Source of the DNA: Palsa-147 sp049279675
GTDB lineage: Bacteria > Acidobacteriota > Terriglobia > Acidiferrales > UBA7541
Length of the DNA: 64,000 bases
Assembly: GCA_049279675.1 (NCBI GenBank)
Contig: JBAPOP010000053.1
Location: forward strand, 1 to 64,000
Direction: 5' to 3'
The translations under genes and the position numbers were made by a program. Shown one piece after another: positions 60,031 through 64,000 of this stretch (its first letter is position 1; each line of letters starts with the position of its first letter). A model generated the notes under the pieces. That model searched no databases and had not been told where the DNA came from. It saw only the letters and a list, made by a program, of their open reading frames with translations.

Positions 60031-60930
60031 TCAGGCGTTCGCTGCATCTAAAGCCGCAAGCGTCGCAACGACGTCCTCAATATCCTTCTTGACCGCGTTT
60101 CCTACCGGAAGGAGGGGCGCACGTGGTGGGCCGCCGACGAAGCCGAGAAGGTCGAGCGCGTATTTCAAACCCGGAATTCCATTCTTCGAAACTAGAACTT
60201 CGGATGGTATGCGGAGCTTCTCTTGAATGAGCTTCGCGCGGGCGTGATCTCCCGAATTATGCGCCGCGAACAGTTCACAGCAAAGCTCGGGCAGTGCGGA
60301 CGCGAGCGCCAAGATTGCGCCGGTTGCGCCCTTTTCGAGAGAAGGTTCAAGTGTCGCTGCCGATCCGACGAGAACGTTAAATCGGGGTCCGCCCGCTGCG
60401 ATAATCTCCGCCATGCGTCCAACGTTTCCAGAGCTGTCTTTCAGGCCGGCGATATTCGGATGATGGACGACGCGCGCAACAAGTGGCGCTTCGACGGCAT
60501 AGCCAGTGAAGATAGGTATCGAATAGAGCAGAATTGGAATCTTCGACGAATCGGCAACACGGAGAAAGTGTTCCGCTTCGGCTTCGACAGTCATCAGAGG
60601 CTTGAAATAACTCGGCGTACGGACGAGCGCGTAATCGTAGCCGAGCGCGGCGGCCCGAGCCGTGTGCGCGATTGTTTCGGGAGTTGATTCAGCGCCCGTG
60701 CCCGCTATCAGCACCTTTCCGGGTACGGCGACGGATTTGGCAGTTTCCCAAATCTGATAGATCTCATCCCAACGGAGCAGAACCGATTCGCCGGTCGAAC
60801 CATTTAGCACGTAGCCGTGCAGAGGCGTCCGGTTATAGCGCTCAACATTCGTGCGAAGGCTCACGTGATCGACGGATCCATCGGCAGAGAATGGAATGGT
60901 GAAGGGCGCAAAGATTCCGTGAAGCTTCAT
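60031..60930 (-). CDS. Dihydrodipicolinate synthase (DapA)-family aldolase/lyase
   Basis: The 299-residue class I aldolase of the DapA/N-acetylneuraminate lyase superfamily has the Schiff-base Lys164 (GLKDSSGNVGRM), Tyr136 (LLYSIPIFTG), and the early motif NGSTGESVLLRWDE matching GTTGE. Relatives include DapA, HOGA and sugar-acid lyases, so the substrate is not fixed; the Arg that binds the DapA substrate carboxyl is not obvious. ATG 60930 is preferred over TTG 60936. It sits 25 bases after carB, same strand. The absence of lysine genes nearby argues against a plain DapA call. Confidence 0.85.
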   Translation of the reverse strand: MKLHGIFAPFTIPFSADGSVDHVSLRTNVERYNRTPLHGYVLNGSTGESVLLRWDEIYQIWETAKSVAVPGKVLIAGTGAESTPETIAHTARAAALGYDYALVRTPSYFKPLMTVEAEAEHFLRVADSSKIPILLYSIPIFTGYAVEAPLVARVVHHPNIAGLKDSSGNVGRMAEIIAAGGPRFNVLVGSAATLEPSLEKGATGAILALASALPELCCELFAAHNSGDHARAKLIQEKLRIPSEVLVSKNGIPGLKYALDLLGFVGGPPRAPLLPVGNAVKKDIEDVVATLAALDAANA

Positions 60931-60955
60931 GGTCAAATCTTAGCCCAATTCACGA

Positions 60956-63900
60956 TTAATCCGCGCCCGCAGGTTGCGGTGATGAACGAGCGGCCATGGT
61001 AGCTGGCGGGGTCTTTGTTCGATGGAGGTCCTGCAGCGCCGCAATATCCGGCGATTCCACAGACATTGCTAGAATTCCTCGCGAAGCGGCAATCGCGGCA
61101 GAGAGCGTGGTGATGCAAGGCACGTTGTAACGCACGGCCGCGCGGCGGATGGATTTTTCATCGTAGAAGGACTCGCGGCCGAGTGGGGTGTTGATGACGA
61201 GATCTACTTTCCCTGTCTTCACGAGATCAACGATGTTGGGCCGGCCTTCATTTACTTTGTAAACTGTTTCAACGGGAACGCCAGCAGCCGCAACCGCGGC
61301 GGCGGTACCGCGAGTGGCGATCAGTTTCAATCCCGCCCGTGCCAGTTCCTGCGCGAGACCTGCGACGTGGCGCTTATCGTGGTCGTTAACGCTCAAGAAA
61401 ACGACGCCCGTGCGCGGAAGCTTCTGCCCCGCCGCCAGTTGCGCCTTGGCGAACGCGAGGCCGTAATTGTACGAGATGCCCATGACTTCACCCGTCGAGC
61501 GCATCTCGGGCCCGAGGATCGTGTCCACGCCTCGAAATTTGTTGAAAGGAAACACCGGCGACTTGACGGCGTAGTATCCGCGGGTCGCAAGCTCGGGGAC
61601 GCCGTTGGTCTGCACAAGCGGCAATTGAATATCCTTGAGCTTGCGGCCGGTCATTAATCGCGCCGCAACTTTGGCAACCGGAACTCCCGTGGCCTTGCTG
61701 ACATAAGGAAGCGTCCTGGAAGCGCGCGGATTTACTTCGAGGACATACACAACGTCGCGCTGAATCGCATATTGCACGTTCATCACGCCGATCACGTTCA
61801 GGGCGCGTGCGAGCTTGCCGGTGTAATCCCGGATGCGATTCAAAACCGATGGCGAAAGTGAAACGGGCGGAAGCACGCACGAGGAATCGCCCGAGTGGAT
61901 TCCCGCCTCCTCGATGTGCTCCATGATTCCTGCGATGACGACGTCGGTGCCGTCGGCGAGCGCATCCACATCTACTTCAATCGCGTCTTCCAGGAACTGG
62001 TCAATCAAGATCGGGCGAAGCGTGCTGCCGCTTCCTGCCATCAACGCAGCCTGCGCGACGTAGTCTTCGACCGTTTTCAATTCATAGGCGATCACCATGG
62101 CACGGCCGCCGAGTACGTAGCTCGGGCGCACGAGAACAGGCAAACCGACTTCCTGAGCGACGCGCTTGGCTTCGTCCGGAGAGAGCGCTGTGCCGTTGCG
62201 CGGCTGAGGGATTTGCAGCTCCTCGAGAAGACGGCCGAACCGGCGGCGATCTTCGGCGAGATCAATTGACTCGGGAGCGGTGCCGATAATCGGAGCGCCG
62301 TTGCGCTTCAGGTCGAGCGCGAGATTGAGCGGAGTCTGCCCGCCGAATTGAACGATGACGCCAGTCGGCTTCTCGCGATCGATGACGGCCAGCACATCTT
62401 CGAGCGTGAGCGGCTCGAAATAGAGGCGGTCGGATGTGTCGTAATCGGTCGAAACCGTTTCTGGATTACAGTTGACCATCACGGTCTCGTATCCGTCTTC
62501 CTTGAGGGCGAACGCGGCGTGGCAGCAGCAGTAGTCGAACTCGATTCCCTGCCCGATGCGATTGGGGCCGCTGCCGAGAATTACGATCTTCGGCCGGTCA
62601 ACGGCGTCCGCTTCGTCTTCGTCTTCATACGTGGAGTAGAGATAAGGAGTGAACGATTCGAATTCAGCGGCGCAGGTGTCCACGCGCTTGAATACGGGTT
62701 GGACGCCGAGTTTCTTGCGGAGATCGCGGACAGCGGTGGCCGATGTCTTCCAACGCTGCGCGAGCATTTCGTCGCTTGCACCCGAGCGCTTTGCTTCGAG
62801 CAGAAATTTGTGCGTGACTTCGGCGAACGGAGTGGCGGCGATCTTCAGGTCGAGTTTCGAAATTGCGTCGAGGTGACGAACGAACCACGGATCGATCTTG
62901 GTGAGACTCGCGATTTCGTCCACTGTCATGCCCCGCTCGAGCGATTCGAAGAGCCAATGAATCCTATCGGGGCCGGGCACAGCAAGCTTTTCACGCAGCA
63001 GCGCGGTCGAGACTTCCGCGGGCGCGCGCCACGCCGTGTGCGGCTCGAGCGAGCGAATTCCCTTGCACAGCGCTTCGGGGAATGTGCGGCCGATGGCCAT
63101 TACTTCGCCGACCGACTTCATCTGCGTGGTCAGAGTCTGATCGGAGCCGGGGAATTTCTCGAACTGCCACTTCGGAATTTTCACGACGACGTAGTCAATC
63201 GTCGGCTCGAAGGAAGCGGGGGTCATGCGCGTGATGTCGTTGGGAATTTCGTCGAGAGTCATGCCGACCGCGAGCTTCGCCGCGATTTTGGCAATCGGAA
63301 AGCCGGTGGCCTTGCTCGCGAGCGCGGAACTTCGAGAAACACGCGGATTCATCTCGATTACCGTCATGCGGCCGGTGGAGGGTTCGACGGCGAATTGAAT
63401 ATTCGATCCGCCGGTCTCGACGCCGACTTCGCGGATGATCGCAGCAGCGGCGTCGCGCATGCGCTGGTATTCCTTGTCGGTGAGAGTTTGCGCCGGCGCG
63501 ACGGTGATCGAATCTCCGGTGTGGACGCCCATCGGATCGAAATTCTCAATCGAGCAAATCACGACGAAGTTGTCGCGGCAGTCGCGCATCACTTCGAGCT
63601 CGAATTCTTTCCAGCCGAGGACGGACTCTTCGATTAGCGCTTCGTGAACCGGGCTCGCATCGAGAGCGCGCGCGATGGCGTCGATAAACTCTTCATGGTT
63701 ATAGGCGATGGAGCCGCCGGTGCCACCGAGAGTGAAAGATGGGCGGATTACGACCGGGTAGCCAAGTTTGTCGGCGGTCTTTATCGCGGCGGTGGCGTCA
63801 TTTACGACGGACGATTCTGGGACTTCTAGACCGATTTTGCGGCAGGCGTCTTTGAAGAGCAGGCGGTCCTCGGCGATTTTGATGGCCTGAAGCGATGCGC

Positions 63901-64000
63901 CGATCAGCTTGACGGAATATTTGTCGAGGATGCCAGCTTCGGCGAGCTCGACAGCGAGGTTGAGGCCGGTCTGTCCACCGACGGTCGGCAACAGAGCGTC
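60956..64000 (-). CDS. carB: Carbamoyl-phosphate synthase large subunit, 5' end outside window
   Basis: The frame is open to the right edge, so the start lies outside. The visible 1014 residues include DALLPTVGGQTGLNLAVELA, the first ATP-grasp domain with RPSFTLGGTGGSIAYNHEE and EMNPRVSRSSALASKATGFP, the oligomerisation domain, the second synthetase half (ILGSGPNRIGQGIEFDYC, RPSYVLGGRAMVIAYE, VLEVNPRASRTLPYVSKATG) and a C-terminal MGS-like allosteric domain (VVFLSVNDHDKRHVAGLAQE). It makes carbamoyl phosphate for pyrimidines and arginine from bicarbonate, ammonia and 2 ATP. carA is not seen in the window. A DapA-family gene follows directly. Confidence 0.97.
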   Translation of the reverse strand, partial: DALLPTVGGQTGLNLAVELAEAGILDKYSVKLIGASLQAIKIAEDRLLFKDACRKIGLEVPESSVVNDATAAIKTADKLGYPVVIRPSFTLGGTGGSIAYNHEEFIDAIARALDASPVHEALIEESVLGWKEFELEVMRDCRDNFVVICSIENFDPMGVHTGDSITVAPAQTLTDKEYQRMRDAAAAIIREVGVETGGSNIQFAVEPSTGRMTVIEMNPRVSRSSALASKATGFPIAKIAAKLAVGMTLDEIPNDITRMTPASFEPTIDYVVVKIPKWQFEKFPGSDQTLTTQMKSVGEVMAIGRTFPEALCKGIRSLEPHTAWRAPAEVSTALLREKLAVPGPDRIHWLFESLERGMTVDEIASLTKIDPWFVRHLDAISKLDLKIAATPFAEVTHKFLLEAKRSGASDEMLAQRWKTSATAVRDLRKKLGVQPVFKRVDTCAAEFESFTPYLYSTYEDEDEADAVDRPKIVILGSGPNRIGQGIEFDYCCCHAAFALKEDGYETVMVNCNPETVSTDYDTSDRLYFEPLTLEDVLAVIDREKPTGVIVQFGGQTPLNLALDLKRNGAPIIGTAPESIDLAEDRRRFGRLLEELQIPQPRNGTALSPDEAKRVAQEVGLPVLVRPSYVLGGRAMVIAYELKTVEDYVAQAALMAGSGSTLRPILIDQFLEDAIEVDVDALADGTDVVIAGIMEHIEEAGIHSGDSSCVLPPVSLSPSVLNRIRDYTGKLARALNVIGVMNVQYAIQRDVVYVLEVNPRASRTLPYVSKATGVPVAKVAARLMTGRKLKDIQLPLVQTNGVPELATRGYYAVKSPVFPFNKFRGVDTILGPEMRSTGEVMGISYNYGLAFAKAQLAAGQKLPRTGVVFLSVNDHDKRHVAGLAQELARAGLKLIATRGTAAAVAAAGVPVETVYKVNEGRPNIVDLVKTGKVDLVINTPLGRESFYDEKSIRRAAVRYNVPCITTLSAAIAASRGILAMSVESPDIAALQDLHRTKTPPATMAARSSPQPAGAD

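Noticed and set aside
62348..63637. 429-codon plus-strand frame opposite carB
   Set aside because: Antisense shadow of two conserved ATP-grasp domains; no recognisable protein features.
1..64000. CRISPR arrays, tRNA and rRNA genes
   Set aside because: No regularly spaced direct repeats, cloverleaf sequences or rRNA-like blocks were seen on reading; absence was not tested by a covariance search.

Overview
The window reads as chromosomal DNA of a GC-rich, Gram-negative bacterium, most likely an Acidobacteriota member. I infer this from the gene content: outer-membrane lipid A synthesis (LpxD), DAP-type murein recycling (Mpl, LdcA), a bacillithiol enzyme (BshC), a split b6-type cytochrome b with a multihaem cytochrome, Ccm (System I) cytochrome c maturation, and GTAG-headed REP-like hairpins between genes. 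No rRNA, tRNA, CRISPR array or complete insertion sequence was found.

Layout. 1-2.3 kb: end of a phage-like lytic transglycosylase, a membrane/coiled-coil protein and about 1.1 kb with no convincing intact gene. 2.3-10.9 kb: DsbA-like thiol oxidoreductase, NAD synthetase, ErpA-type Fe-S carrier, S9 peptidase, CPBP protease, NAD-type isocitrate dehydrogenase, ferredoxin and a zinc-ribbon protein. 10.9-29.8 kb: about 19 kb of genes all on the minus strand and all concerned with haem and respiration. In transcription order these are ccmE-ccmF-ccmH-(CcmI-like)-(CcmI-motif membrane protein)-ccmA-ccmB-ccmC-ccmD-hemH, then, after a near-consensus promoter, Rieske-cytochrome b-cytochrome b C-terminal subunit-octahaem cytochrome c-cupredoxin lipoprotein, then haem A synthesis (ctaA, ctaB), a small membrane protein, a DUF420/CtaM-like protein and a HEAT-repeat protein. 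29.8-31 kb: a small [2Fe-2S] protein and a zinc-ribbon membrane protein. 31-41 kb: accA, dnaE, a CCA-adding-type enzyme, xerD, murJ, an unknown protein and lpxD. 41-49 kb: acyltransferase, M61 peptidase, Mpl, LdcA and a large TIG/propeller lipoprotein. 49-64 kb: an acyl-CoA dehydrogenase-MeaB-MBL hydrolase-MtnP-PfkB run, threonine aldolase, HemW, YjbQ, tagatose-bisphosphate-type aldolase, BshC, a DapA-family enzyme and carB cut by the window edge.

How the genes fit together. The most interesting region is the haem/cytochrome block. CcmABCDEF and HemH would supply and attach haem c, the Rieske/cytochrome b proteins would oxidise quinol, and the octahaem cytochrome (no ordinary cytochrome c1 is present) would carry electrons out, perhaps to the neighbouring copper lipoprotein. 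CtaA, CtaB and the CtaM-like protein would make haem A for an oxidase encoded elsewhere. The maturation system has three departures from the textbook form: a CxxxY CcmE, a CcmH with a rearranged cysteine motif, and a CcmI replaced by two short neighbouring proteins that share a CcmI-like motif.

Regulation. Several genes (nadE, icd, CPBP protease, bshC, dnaE) have -10-like boxes only about 8-11 bases before the start codon, suggesting leaderless transcripts. Many others have clear Shine-Dalgarno sites, some paired with TTG or GTG starts.
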